A stretch of 64,000 nucleotides of DNA from Alphaproteobacteria bacterium (GCA_040220875.1 JAVJVX010000009.1:310001-374000); one strand, 5' to 3'; positions 38,512-47,270 are shown, numbered from the stretch's first letter. Notes: generated from the sequence alone by a model not told the origin. Numbers and translations are program-made.

Positions 38512-39912
38512 TCACCGGACAGGCCAAGGCATTACCAGGGGCAGGCCGGTCCGCGCAGCCAGGGCCTCGCCCGCAGCCTGGACCTCCACCAGAAGACTTT
38601 CCTCGTCGATCGTCGTGCACCGGTAATTGTCGACGACGCGCCGCCCGTCCACCCAGACGCTGTGCACGCCCCGGCCATCGGCCGACCAGATAAGCTGATT
38701 GATGACATTGAATAATGGCCGCCATTCGATCCGGTCGGTGTCATGAAGCACGAAATCCGCTTTTTTCCCGACCTCGAGTGACCCGATCCGGTCCGCCAGC
38801 CCAAGGCCGCGCGCGCCGTTCAGCGTTCCCATGGTGAGCACCTCATGTGCCGGGAAGAGGCTTGCGTCATGGCGCCCGTCACGGAAAACGGCGCCGATCG
38901 AAAACAGCGCCCGCATGAAATCGGCAGAGTTCCCGTTATTGGTGCCATCCGTGCCAACCATGATGTTGATCCCGCGCGCCGCCATTTCGGGATGCTTGCC
39001 CAGGCGAGAGGCACCATAAGCCCCCTTTGTCGAGGCGGTTGGACAGAACGTCACGGTCGTCCCACTTTCCGCCAGGAGCGCAACCTCGTGATCATCGGTA
39101 TGGACCACATGAGTCAGTGCGAGGTTGTCCCCCAGGACACCGAGCTCCGCGAGATGTTCGATAGGACGCCGCCCGGTGGTCTCCAGATACCACGCCGGGT
39201 CGGCCTCGGCCGGGCTCATATGCGCCGAGACGCCGACGCCTTTCGCATCGGCGAGACTTTTGGCGGCCCGCCAGAGCTCATCCGTGATCCAGGTGTGGCC
39301 GACCAGTTCAGGCCAGGCCGCCAGTCGGGGATCTCCTTCGGCCGGGTATCTGGCCAATTCATCCTCAAGCCCGCGAATCGCGTTATCTGTCAGTGCGCTC
39401 TGGTCCGCGTCCGGGTCGGTTGTCCGATCCATGGTCCAGCGCCCAAGACGACCGCGAATGCCGGTCTCCCTCAGGCCGTCCATGACCGCATCCAGATTGC
39501 CGACTGTGCCCGCCTCGAGAAAACAGGTTGTGCCGGAACGGAGCATTTCGAGAGCGGCGAATTTGGCTGCGATCCGTTCCTCTTCCGGCGTTTGCGAGGA
39601 ATAAATCGGCACCAGCCAGCCCTCGACCATCTCGCGCCAATCCAGATTGTCGGGGACATAGCCGCGCAGGATCTGTTCGCCGGTTATATGAATATGCCCG
39701 TTGACAAATCCCGGCGTGACGACAAACCGCCCTGCCTCGATCTTCTCGTCCGCGACAAACCTTGTCTCGATATCGCGGCGTTTGCCCACGCCCGCGATAC
39801 TGTCGCCCCGGATTGCCAACCCGCCATCGGTCAGAATCCGCCTTTCGCCATCCATCGTGACAAGCGTCGCCCCGACGATCAGCAGATCGACTTTTTCCGG
39901 CGCCTCGACCAT
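38512..39912 (-). CDS. Metal-dependent amidohydrolase (deaminase / chlorohydrolase-like)
   Basis: The 466-residue enzyme fits the cyclic amidohydrolase clade that includes guanine deaminase, cytosine deaminase and triazine hydrolases (TrzN/AtzA). Metal ligands are visible: FVNGHIHITGEQ (HxH), KGVGVSAHMS (His), THVVHTDDHE (His) and MVGTDGTNN (Asp), with the usual C-terminal GSLEVGKKADFVLHD. It likely hydrolyses an N-heterocycle's amino group or a C-N bond, in keeping with nearby nitrogen-handling genes. The ATG is at 39912, just after a CCCTCGT-rich stretch. No adjacent gene is co-directional, so it is monocistronic or the end of region 2. Confidence 0.85.
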   Translation of the reverse strand: MVEAPEKVDLLIVGATLVTMDGERRILTDGGLAIRGDSIAGVGKRRDIETRFVADEKIEAGRFVVTPGFVNGHIHITGEQILRGYVPDNLDWREMVEGWLVPIYSSQTPEEERIAAKFAALEMLRSGTTCFLEAGTVGNLDAVMDGLRETGIRGRLGRWTMDRTTDPDADQSALTDNAIRGLEDELARYPAEGDPRLAAWPELVGHTWITDELWRAAKSLADAKGVGVSAHMSPAEADPAWYLETTGRRPIEHLAELGVLGDNLALTHVVHTDDHEVALLAESGTTVTFCPTASTKGAYGASRLGKHPEMAARGINIMVGTDGTNNGNSADFMRALFSIGAVFRDGRHDASLFPAHEVLTMGTLNGARGLGLADRIGSLEVGKKADFVLHDTDRIEWRPLFNVINQLIWSADGRGVHSVWVDGRRVVDNYRCTTIDEESLLVEVQAAGEALAARTGLPLVMPWPVR

Positions 39913-40642
39913 GGCACACCCCCCTCGTCCCTCGTCGCTTGTCCCTCGTCCCCACCCGACCTGTTTTGCTGCCGGGCCCGCGCCGACCGACTGACTGTCC
40001 CGCCGGCTCAGCGCAGTATAGGACGGATTCCTGGCTTTTTCCCGGTCTTTTCCAATCCGACCGATGCCTTCCCGAAGAAAATTGCTTCAATGGCTCTATC
40101 GATAAGCCCGACAGGACCGACCAATCGCTGCTCCGATCAAGCCTTGAAACAATTATCGCGGTGCCACTTAAGGAAATGCGGATGGGGCCAGTCCCTGGAA
40201 TGAACCGGCAGATTGGTGAAACCTCCATGGCCCAAAGGCTGATGCCCCAGTCGCGAAGCCGTTCTTTGGCACGACGTCTAGAATGGTTACGCCCTTCTGA
40301 AACGGGCATACGGCAACTGGCCGCGGGGTCTGCGAAGACAACTCTGCCCGAACATTTCAGGACTCATCTATATCGCCCCAACCTAGCTGCCTTACAACAA
40401 GTGAAACTCCACCTCGCTCAACATCCCAAATTCTATCCCGAAGAATACCTCTGTTCGCCCAGTCAGCGCCCCAAGCAAGTCTCGAACCGCTGGGCTACCG
40501 GCTTTTAACACTTAATCCCATTTCAGCCGAACGGCGCAGATCTCGGGTGGTGTCGTCAGCGCATCGCTTGACCTCACTAGCCTCTGAGATATAATGCTTC
40601 GGTATCGAAGTTTCGAATTAGAGGCTGATCCAGAGAAGGAAA
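39913..40642. other. Boundary gap with composition change and repeats
   Basis: This 730-bp stretch separates the GC-rich and AT-rich blocks. At 39922-39953 the unit CCCTCGT recurs three times, near the amidohydrolase start. A 189-codon open frame (39939-40508) has no recognisable domain, poor codon bias and no ribosome-binding site, so I leave it out. At the right end lies the palindrome at 40597, just before the Rieske alpha gene. No tRNA or integrase is visible. Confidence 0.5.
40597..40610. promoter_or_regulatory. CTTYGRTATCKAAG palindrome, site A
   Basis: CTTCGGTATCGAAG, a near-perfect 14-bp palindrome ending 32 bp before the Rieske alpha ATG at 40643. It is the first of six related sites in the AT-rich block. 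Confidence 0.6.
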
Positions 40643-42034
40643 ATGCCCGCCCGGACGTCCTTGGAGAAGAAGACTATGCATTCTTGCGGTCACGGAAATA
40701 GCCCCAGACATCTCGGATCATCAGTTGATGTAGAGAACGGAATAGTCCGTCGAGAAATCTTCACTGACAGACGTATCTACGATGAAGAACAGGAAAAGAT
40801 TTTTTCACGCTCCTGGTTATTTGTCGGTCACGAAAACCAGATAGCCAGTCCGGGGGACTATATTCTTGGACGCATGGGCGAAGAATCAGTCATCGTCACC
40901 CGAGATGAAAAGGGCAAAATTCACGTTCTCCTGAATAACTGCCGCCATCGGGGTATGCGCGTCTGCCGCTACGACCGAGGGAACACCAGCTTCTTCTCAT
41001 GTCCCTATCACGGCTGGACCTTCTCGAACGAGGGAAAGTTAGTAAAAGTTCCCAAGCTTGATTCAGCCTACCACAAAAAGCTGGACCCATCGAAATGGGG
41101 CCTCGTTGAGGCCAGAGCGCATGTCCATCGGGGAACTATCTGGGCGACCTGGAATCAGGACGGGCCCTCTTTCGAAGAGTATATGGGTAGCTCGCTATTC
41201 TTCTTCGACGCCTTTATTGGAATGTACGACGGAGGTGAAGGAGAGTGGGAGGCCTTTGGCGGCATTATAAAATGGAAGATTCCATGCAACTGGAAGTTTG
41301 GCGCTGAAAATTTCTCCGGGGATTACTACCACAATTTTAGTCATTCCTCGGCCGACAGGGTTTCCTTCTCCCCAAGCGGGCAGAAGGGTCGGCATACCTA
41401 CGACCCGGTTACCAGAGCCGAGGCTCCATACCGGCTTAATATCGCGGTGGACAAGACCGGCCACACAGCCTTAGGCCAGCTTTTCAAAGGCGACCACGAC
41501 TACGTTCCGATCTATCAGGAGATGCCAATTGTTGAGGAATACTTTCGACAGGCATTCTATAAGAGACGCGAAAAATTGAAGGAGAAAGCCAGATGGTTCC
41601 CCCATCATGGCACGATCTTCCCGAACCTGTCTTATTCACGGGTCACAATGAGCATAGCGTCCTGGCATCCGTCCGGACCTAACGAGACCGAAGTGTGGAG
41701 AATTTTCCTCGTCCCGAAGGACGCTCCGACGGAAGTCAAGGACGTCATGCGTCATTACGCCATACGTTACCAGGGCCCTGCTGGTCAGACAGAGCAGGAC
41801 GATATGGAAAACTGGCTCTACGCCCACGAAGGATCACGGGGGTCAGTTGCAAGCCGTTATCCATTCAATTACGAAATGGGGATTGGGTACGAGAAAAGAA
41901 ACTGGCCCGTCCCCTGGTTCGGACCCAACGTTCAAGTCACGGAAGGCATTACCGAACAAAATCAGAGATCATATTTCGAACATTGGGCGAAAGTTATGGA
42001 CGACGGGCCGGGACAAGGAGACGACGAGAAATGA
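40643..42034 (+). CDS. Ring-hydroxylating dioxygenase alpha subunit (Rieske)
   Basis: The 463-residue alpha subunit carries CRHRG ... CPYHGW and a catalytic site reading GDYYHNFSH. Here the second His follows the first after three residues, not the usual four. The C-terminal domain is typical of aromatic dioxygenases (PNLSYSRVTMSIASWHP, VWRIFLVPKDAP). It pairs with the beta subunit at 42031 through an ATGA overlap. The ATG at 40643 follows AGAAGGAAA; a second Met is 11 codons later. Site A lies 33 bp upstream. Substrate unknown; an aromatic or N-heteroaromatic acid is the general expectation. A ferredoxin and reductase are absent from the operon. Confidence 0.9.
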   Translation: MPARTSLEKKTMHSCGHGNSPRHLGSSVDVENGIVRREIFTDRRIYDEEQEKIFSRSWLFVGHENQIASPGDYILGRMGEESVIVTRDEKGKIHVLLNNCRHRGMRVCRYDRGNTSFFSCPYHGWTFSNEGKLVKVPKLDSAYHKKLDPSKWGLVEARAHVHRGTIWATWNQDGPSFEEYMGSSLFFFDAFIGMYDGGEGEWEAFGGIIKWKIPCNWKFGAENFSGDYYHNFSHSSADRVSFSPSGQKGRHTYDPVTRAEAPYRLNIAVDKTGHTALGQLFKGDHDYVPIYQEMPIVEEYFRQAFYKRREKLKEKARWFPHHGTIFPNLSYSRVTMSIASWHPSGPNETEVWRIFLVPKDAPTEVKDVMRHYAIRYQGPAGQTEQDDMENWLYAHEGSRGSVASRYPFNYEMGIGYEKRNWPVPWFGPNVQVTEGITEQNQRSYFEHWAKVMDDGPGQGDDEK

Positions 42035-42579
42035 ATGCGCCGACGTCGAAAATAAATGAGGACAAGATTCGCCTCCTGCTGCTTCGTAGCGAGGTCGAAC
42101 AGTTCTTTCTGCTGGAGGCGGAACTTCTGGACGCACGCAGGTTTACAGAATGGCTTGATCTGCTCCACGAGGATCTCCATTACTGGATGCCCATCGCTCG
42201 GAATTTTCCCGCGGGTCATTATGACGAGGAATACACGAGTCCAGGGCGTGACCTGAACTGGTTCGACGAGGGGAAATTCGCGCTCGAACAACGGGTTGAG
42301 CAGTTGCTGGGAGGCGACCACTGGGCTGAAGAGCCGCTCTCGCGGACGTCCCACTTTGTAACCAACATCAGAGTTAAGGATGAAACAGACGAGCGCATAG
42401 AGTCGGAGAGTCGCTTCCTGGTGTACAGAAATCGAACTGAGACCGAGACGGACATTTTTGCAGGAAAGCGAAAGGACGTTTTGTTGCGTGGAAAAGACGG
42501 CGAGCTTCTTTTAAAGGATCGCTCGATCTTTCTTGACCAATCCGTCCTTACAGCGAAAAGCCTGACAATCTTTTTCTAG
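42031..42579 (+). CDS. Ring-hydroxylating dioxygenase beta subunit
   Basis: The 182-residue small subunit has the NTF2-like beta-sheet layout (EQFFLLEAELLDARRFTEW, LLHEDLHYWMPIARN, PLSRTSHFVTNIRV, RFLVYRNRTETET). The start ATG at 42031 overlaps the alpha stop (ATGA). It supplies the non-catalytic part of an alpha3-beta3 oxygenase. A predicted terminator follows at 42726. Only these two genes are in the operon. Confidence 0.9.
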   Translation: MNAPTSKINEDKIRLLLLRSEVEQFFLLEAELLDARRFTEWLDLLHEDLHYWMPIARNFPAGHYDEEYTSPGRDLNWFDEGKFALEQRVEQLLGGDHWAEEPLSRTSHFVTNIRVKDETDERIESESRFLVYRNRTETETDIFAGKRKDVLLRGKDGELLLKDRSIFLDQSVLTAKSLTIFF

Positions 42580-43074
42580 ACGAAACATTCGGTCTCCCAA
42601 TCCCAAAATCAACGATGGCGCCAGGATCACCATTTACCGCCAAGCAACCTGTTTTGCATTTTTTCACACCCCTTTGTTTCTTGCCGGCGAAGGCGGGCTC
42701 GCTAAACCATCTTTGAGGGCCGATGCGGTCTCGAGACCGACCTTTTTTCCGTTCGGAATACCTGACTTCCCTGCTCCCGGTAACCGCCTGCAGACCTGAC
42801 GTTGGGCGCTCACCCTTGACCGAGCAACCCCCTCCAAACAGCGCGTAAAAAGGCACCATTGAGCGGACATCTGCCACTTGTTCGCAGACGCGCGGCCGGG
42901 AACGGGCTGGACCCTACGCCGTGCCATGCGGGGCGGAGCCGTATCTGCGGGGGATCCGGCCCGGCCGAGCCGCATCCCGTGGCCGAGGGGACCTGCCCCC
43001 CCCGTCTATTGATGGCAATCGGCCTTAGGCGGTGTCCCGGAGCGCAAAAGACCCCTCAGACTTAGGATAGGTGG
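42580..43074. other. Gap between dioxygenase operon and next Rieske gene
   Basis: No gene is supported. It contains the terminator at 42726-42748. The stretch 42885-43030 is much more GC-rich than its surroundings and may be a remnant of inserted DNA; no domain or inverted terminal repeat can be read in it. Confidence 0.45.
42726..42748 (+). terminator. Predicted intrinsic terminator
   Basis: Palindrome CGGTC-TCGA-GACCG followed by ACC and six T residues, 147 bp after the dioxygenase beta gene. The stem is short (five pairs), so confidence is moderate. Confidence 0.55.
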
Positions 43075-44274
43075 CTAAAGCGTTTCGCCATCCCCTTGCA
43101 GTATGTCCAGGTATCTGTTGAGCCTGTGGTGGATGGCTTTTTCCAGCACTGTAAATGGCCCAGGCGCGAATCGTGACGATTTGAAGTTTTTCTGCATCGA
43201 AACCAGCATATCCGCATCTTCGCCCGTCGCCTGCTTGATATAGTCATGGAGAATGCGGACCTTCTGCGGGAAGGCGCGGGCCTTCAAAGAAGACTGGGGC
43301 AACAATGTGAAGACCTTTAAAAGCGTACGTTCAGGCCCCAACGGGTAGCAGATCACCGGTTGAACGTGGTCCTGCCGCGCGAAAACCATCATGTGGGGCC
43401 GCACAAACATTGTAAATGCGAAGAGTTCGCCACTGGGATGATCATCTAGCCACGGGATTGGATCGAAGAACATCTCTCCGTCCGGTGCGTTCGTTCCCGC
43501 TTCGTATTTCCCATACCATCCGTATTTCGTTAGCCCGAACTCAAAATCATCGGTGCCGAATTCCCGTCCGAATGTCTGTTTATGCAGCACCTCGACGTGA
43601 TATACGTCGATGAAATTTTCCGGGATCAGTTTCCAATTACAGTCCAGTTCAAACGAATACGTATCGACAAGGCGAAGCTCATCCATACGCAAAAAATCCA
43701 TTTCGCTTCTGACGGTATCGGCGTCAAGATAATCAGTCAAAGCAGGCGGGCTATCGTCAAAATTTATGAAAATAAATCCGCCCCACGTATCAAGCTTTAC
43801 TTCTGGAAGTCGACAATTTGAAAGATCGAATCCTTCGATCGGCCCGGTACGTGTTGCCTTAATCAACTCACCTTTCAGGCCGTAGAGCCAGGCATGATAC
43901 GGACAGCTAAAATCCTTCGTGTTTCCCTCTCCATAGGCGACTTCAGTCCCCCGGTGGGCACAAATATTCGAGAAAGCATTTAGAGTGCCGTCCTCCGCCC
44001 GGGTAATGACGACCGGCTCGCCGGCCACGTTCATCGCGCGGTAGTCACCCGGATTCGGGAACTCTTCCTCACGACCCACCACGATCCAGTCCTTACGCCA
44101 TATTTTTTCGAGCTCAAGCTCATAAATTTCTGCGGACGTGTAGTACTTCGAGGGCAGGTGTCGAGAGCGGAGAAGGTCCGCGCGGGTAGCCTCCAACTCG
44201 CTATCGATGACAAGGTCACCCCGATCTTTTGATCGAGCTTTTTTCCCCGCCGTCTTTTCAATAACGCTCATCAT
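43075..44274 (-). CDS. Rieske non-heme iron oxygenase, alpha subunit
   Basis: The 399-residue oxygenase has CAHRG ... CPYHAW, where Ala stands in place of the common Gly, and ENFIDVYHVEVLH for the catalytic site with a bridging Asp. It is closely related to the oxygenase at 60701 (shared RHLP, EIYE, NAFSN-CAHRG, DTWGGF-FINF, YHV-V-H) and more distantly to that at 21217. An N-terminal tail of about 25 basic and acidic residues precedes the family start. The ATG at 44274 follows GAGGAGGAA. The palindrome at 44347 lies 73 bp upstream. It probably acts alone, with no beta subunit. Confidence 0.9.
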   Translation of the reverse strand: MMSVIEKTAGKKARSKDRGDLVIDSELEATRADLLRSRHLPSKYYTSAEIYELELEKIWRKDWIVVGREEEFPNPGDYRAMNVAGEPVVITRAEDGTLNAFSNICAHRGTEVAYGEGNTKDFSCPYHAWLYGLKGELIKATRTGPIEGFDLSNCRLPEVKLDTWGGFIFINFDDSPPALTDYLDADTVRSEMDFLRMDELRLVDTYSFELDCNWKLIPENFIDVYHVEVLHKQTFGREFGTDDFEFGLTKYGWYGKYEAGTNAPDGEMFFDPIPWLDDHPSGELFAFTMFVRPHMMVFARQDHVQPVICYPLGPERTLLKVFTLLPQSSLKARAFPQKVRILHDYIKQATGEDADMLVSMQKNFKSSRFAPGPFTVLEKAIHHRLNRYLDILQGDGETL

Positions 44275-44346
44275 TTCCTCCTCTTGAGCTGCTTAGTTCT
44301 CGAATTCGGTAGGACCAGTAAGAACCCACGGCCTCTCGCTCTTTTA

Positions 44347-44360
44347 TTTAGATACCGAAG
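44347..44360. promoter_or_regulatory. CTTYGRTATCKAAG palindrome, site B
   Basis: On the minus strand it reads CTTCGGTATCTAAA; it lies 73 bp upstream of the Rieske gene starting at 44274. It shares the exact left half with site A. Confidence 0.55.
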
Positions 44361-44539
44361 TATACCTCGCTATTAGGTAGTGGATCAATGTTCTTGCGAG
44401 ATGAACCTCATTGCTCACGATGCACCTCTTTGTTTAGGTGCTGCCTCTCTGGGCTCGGTCGTGTTGGATGGGCACCAACCCCCGTCCTTAGATGGTCAGG
44501 AGCCGAATTTTCCCAATCGCCTGAAGGGTCTGCAGTTCC

Positions 44540-45310
44540 TCACCAGGCCATCGTCCCGCCATCTATGGCGAAATCCGCGCCCGTTACCCACTCAGCCTCG
44601 GGAGAAGCGAGATAGACCGCCGCGTAAGCTACGTCGTCGGGCTTTCCAAGCCGCTTTATCATGAGTTTCTTGAGCATGGCTGTGTACCACGACTCGTCCT
44701 TCATCAACTCGAAAGTCTGGTTCGTCTCTATCGTCCCGGGAGAGATGGAATTGGCCCTGATATTGGAGGCGCCACCTTCCATTGCCAGTTGTTTGGTCAT
44801 CGCAATAACACCGCCCTTAGCTGCCATGTGAGCTATAGCGGGCAAGGCCTCGTAAGCCTGTTTCCCCGAGACGGATCCGATATTAATAATGGACGCGCTC
44901 CCGCTTTCTTTTAGAAGGTGCCAGGCTGCACGGGTCATGTTGAAAACCGAATCGAGCTCATCCGAAATGGTCCGATCCCAATCCTCATCAGTGACTGTCT
45001 CCATCGAGTTGAAATAGGCCATTCCCGCATTGTTCACGAGAACATCGAGTCGCCCGAATTCCGAAGAAATGAAATTGACCAATTCCGCCACTCGGACTCG
45101 GTCCGCGAGGTCGCAGGGATGAAACGATCGAAAATCATGATCTATTCCTTTTTCGCCAGCGATCTTCTGGGTTTCTTTCGAACGTTGAACGTCCAGATCG
45201 CACGCAACGACTTTAGCCCCCTGTTCAAGAAATCTCAAAACGATGGCCCGACCGATTGAGCCGCCTCCGCCCGTTACCAAAGCCACCTTATCCCGTAGTC
45301 GTTTACTCAC
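44540..45310 (-). CDS. Short-chain dehydrogenase/reductase (SDR) with altered active-site Tyr
   Basis: The 256-residue protein is a classical NAD(P)-dependent SDR: TGGGGSIG nucleotide-binding turn, NNAG, INIGSVSG with the catalytic Ser, and RANSISPGTIETN. In the YxxxK motif the Tyr is replaced by His (AHMAAKGG), with Lys retained. Other SDRs with a His here exist, but the canonical Tyr is the proton donor, so activity or mechanism may differ. It starts at a GTG (45310) with GGGAGATA upstream. It lies 39 bp downstream of the NicX-like gene in the same orientation, so is probably co-transcribed with it and may oxidise an alcohol or diol intermediate. Confidence 0.88.
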   Translation of the reverse strand: MSKRLRDKVALVTGGGGSIGRAIVLRFLEQGAKVVACDLDVQRSKETQKIAGEKGIDHDFRSFHPCDLADRVRVAELVNFISSEFGRLDVLVNNAGMAYFNSMETVTDEDWDRTISDELDSVFNMTRAAWHLLKESGSASIINIGSVSGKQAYEALPAIAHMAAKGGVIAMTKQLAMEGGASNIRANSISPGTIETNQTFELMKDESWYTAMLKKLMIKRLGKPDDVAYAAVYLASPEAEWVTGADFAIDGGTMAW

Positions 45311-45349
45311 GCTCTATCTCCCAGAAAGATCAGGTAACAGTGTCTAAGG

Positions 45350-46396
45350 TTATGTGGCTGACCGAGAGGCCCTTAGTTCAGGGATGGTAAACTCACCGTC
45401 CCGGAGGATCAGATCGCCGTCAAGCCAAAGGCTGCAATTCTTCATCGGCAGATCTAGATGGCAAGCCGTATCGTTATCACCACCAAATTCAGTATTCGGG
45501 CCGGTCGAGAAGAGCACGTTTCCATAATAGGCCCGGCCATCCATGCCAACTCCCGGAAAATCGACCCGCCATTCGCATTTTTCGTTTAAGCCCCAACCAA
45601 TATGTGACACGGCGAAGGCACGCGGATCGTCGTAGTTTTCCATATACGATTGGAGTTTTTGCGCGCTTTCGCCACCATCAATGCTTTGAATCATACCGTC
45701 CATAACGGTGAATTCTATGGGGTCCTTCACGAACTCCTTGAACGGATAAAGAATGTCGCCGGGTGCCATGACTACCTTCCCGCGAATGTCGCCCACCGCA
45801 TAGGTCGAAAGAAATCCGCCTGGCCAGTGATCCCAACGACCGGGTGTATCGGCGAATCCGTACTCAGGAAGCAACCGTGCCTTGCCAAGTTCGTATAAAA
45901 CATCGGTCCCGGCGGCATTTGTAAATCGTAACTGACTGGCATTCTTGAGGAGCTCTTCGGACAGCTGCACTCTTCGATGTTGATCCTCCGTGGGCATAAG
46001 GCGTTCAAGGATTTCGAGCGGCTCAACAACCAGGAGCACGCGCGCACCTCCCGACTCAATTTCAATCTGTTCCTTGGAGAACAGAAGAAATATGAGATCT
46101 ATGACGAGATCCGTAGTCTTAAGCCTTTCTATCGCCTGTCTATTTCCCACTAAAGCGTTATCGGCGAGGTTCGCGAGCCGTTCATTGGCCGATTTATCGT
46201 TGTGGGAAGGCAGATTAACGTCGATCGGATCTGCACCGAGTTCTTTGGCAGCCTGAATGAAGCCAAGAGCGTAATCCCTAGCGCTATTCCCTTCCGAAAG
46301 AATGCCCACCGTTTGGCCCGGACCGACCTTGCAAAGGACAAGCTCCTTCTTAAAAAGTTCCACCATTTTTCGATCTGGTTCGGCTGTGCGCATCAT
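45350..46396 (-). CDS. NicX-like extradiol ring-cleaving dioxygenase (2,5-dihydroxypyridine dioxygenase family)
   Basis: The 348-residue protein strongly resembles 2,5-dihydroxypyridine 5,6-dioxygenase NicX of the M29-peptidase-like fold: EYGFADTPGRWDHWPGGF, DPRAFAVSHIGWGLNE, GMDGRAYYGNVLFSTGPNTE and NDTACHLDLPMKNCS. The predicted iron ligands His265, His313 and Asp315 are present, matching the known H-H-D set. NicX opens the pyridine ring to N-formylmaleamate. The NicD-like hydrolase upstream would deformylate the product. The true substrate may be a different dihydroxylated N-heteroaromatic. The ATG at 46396 has GGAGA upstream. A second copy is at 57331. Confidence 0.85.
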   Translation of the reverse strand: MMRTAEPDRKMVELFKKELVLCKVGPGQTVGILSEGNSARDYALGFIQAAKELGADPIDVNLPSHNDKSANERLANLADNALVGNRQAIERLKTTDLVIDLIFLLFSKEQIEIESGGARVLLVVEPLEILERLMPTEDQHRRVQLSEELLKNASQLRFTNAAGTDVLYELGKARLLPEYGFADTPGRWDHWPGGFLSTYAVGDIRGKVVMAPGDILYPFKEFVKDPIEFTVMDGMIQSIDGGESAQKLQSYMENYDDPRAFAVSHIGWGLNEKCEWRVDFPGVGMDGRAYYGNVLFSTGPNTEFGGDNDTACHLDLPMKNCSLWLDGDLILRDGEFTIPELRASRSAT

Positions 46397-46455
46397 CGTC
46401 TCCAGTCGTACTCGTTGCTATTAGCGAAACGTCGCGAACGCTGGGCCTGACCGGA

Positions 46456-47232
46456 TCAGGTCAGAAAACTCAGGATCGACTTTTGAAAGGCGGCCGGCTG
46501 TTCCACGTAACTTACATGCCCGGCATCGGAAATAACTGCGAGTTCAGTATTAGGAATTTCCTCGGCGAGCCGGAGGCCACTTTCAACAGGAATTACCTGA
46601 TCCGACTCTCCCACTAAGACGAGAGTCGGCACCCGAATCTTGGAAAGTTGATCCGCCATATCAAAACCACAGAGCACATTCTTCAGCACCGTCCCGTAAA
46701 TTTCCGGATCGTTTCGCGCCAATATCTCGGAAATCCATTCTCGCGCGAATTCCCCGGCTTTCGGTCCAACAGCCTGATTAACCACCATCTGTGCATAATC
46801 ATCCATCGACATGGATTCAATTGCCGTTAGTCGGGCTTGAATAACGTGATCCGGCATAGTCATTTGACCGGCGGTATGGCAGAGCAAGAGCGAGCGGAAA
46901 TCCTCCGGGCCCGTCGCGTAGAGATATTGCGCGATAAACCCGCCCAACGATGTCCCTAGAAAGTGAACCGGCCCCAGGTCGAGTGTTCTAATTACATTGC
47001 GGATATCCTCCGCCATTATCGGAAGGCTGTAGTTATGGTCTCCACGTGGACGGTCAGACCGGCCAAAACCTCTCAAGTCGACTGCGATCACATGGAAATA
47101 TTTTGAGAGGTTCTCGACTTGCAGCAGCCAAAGGTCGCTTCCGGCCCCGATCCCATGGACCAGGACGAGGGGCTCACCGCTTCCCCACTGGCGGACGTTC
47201 AGGACGATATTGCCAAACACCTGGCGTGACAT
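46456..47232 (-). CDS. Alpha/beta hydrolase, NicD-like
   Basis: The 258-residue hydrolase has HGIGAGSDLW (oxyanion region), the nucleophile elbow GTSLGG, the acid in VGESDQV and the catalytic His in DAGHVSYVEQP. NicD is an alpha/beta hydrolase that removes formate from N-formylmaleamate, the NicX product; the gene order here places this hydrolase immediately upstream of a NicX-like gene, so that role is plausible. Sequence alone cannot separate it from other alpha/beta hydrolases such as MhpC or CatD. It heads a likely operon hydrolase-NicX-SDR. The palindrome at 47257 lies 25 bp from the ATG at 47232. Confidence 0.8.
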   Translation of the reverse strand: MSRQVFGNIVLNVRQWGSGEPLVLVHGIGAGSDLWLLQVENLSKYFHVIAVDLRGFGRSDRPRGDHNYSLPIMAEDIRNVIRTLDLGPVHFLGTSLGGFIAQYLYATGPEDFRSLLLCHTAGQMTMPDHVIQARLTAIESMSMDDYAQMVVNQAVGPKAGEFAREWISEILARNDPEIYGTVLKNVLCGFDMADQLSKIRVPTLVLVGESDQVIPVESGLRLAEEIPNTELAVISDAGHVSYVEQPAAFQKSILSFLT

Positions 47233-47256
47233 GCAGCGGTCCCGGCGAGGATTTTT

Positions 47257-47270
47257 CCTTAGATATCGAA
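47257..47270. promoter_or_regulatory. CTTYGRTATCKAAG palindrome, site C
   Basis: CCTTAGATATCGAA, 24 bp upstream of the NicD-like gene start at 47232 (minus strand), thus overlapping the expected promoter or leader. It sits in a 299-bp gap that otherwise shows nothing. Confidence 0.6.

Noticed and set aside
39917-39930. Half-site CACCCCCC resembling the CACCC-N8-GGGTG dyad
   Set aside because: The GGGTG arm is absent, and the C-rich stretch is part of the CCCTCGT repeats.
38845-40203. 452-codon open frame on the plus strand
   Set aside because: It runs antisense to the amidohydrolase and across the boundary gap without recognisable protein sequence.
39939-40508. 189-codon open frame in the boundary gap
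   Set aside because: No start signal, no domain, compositional character of non-coding DNA. It might be a remnant, but I cannot support a call.
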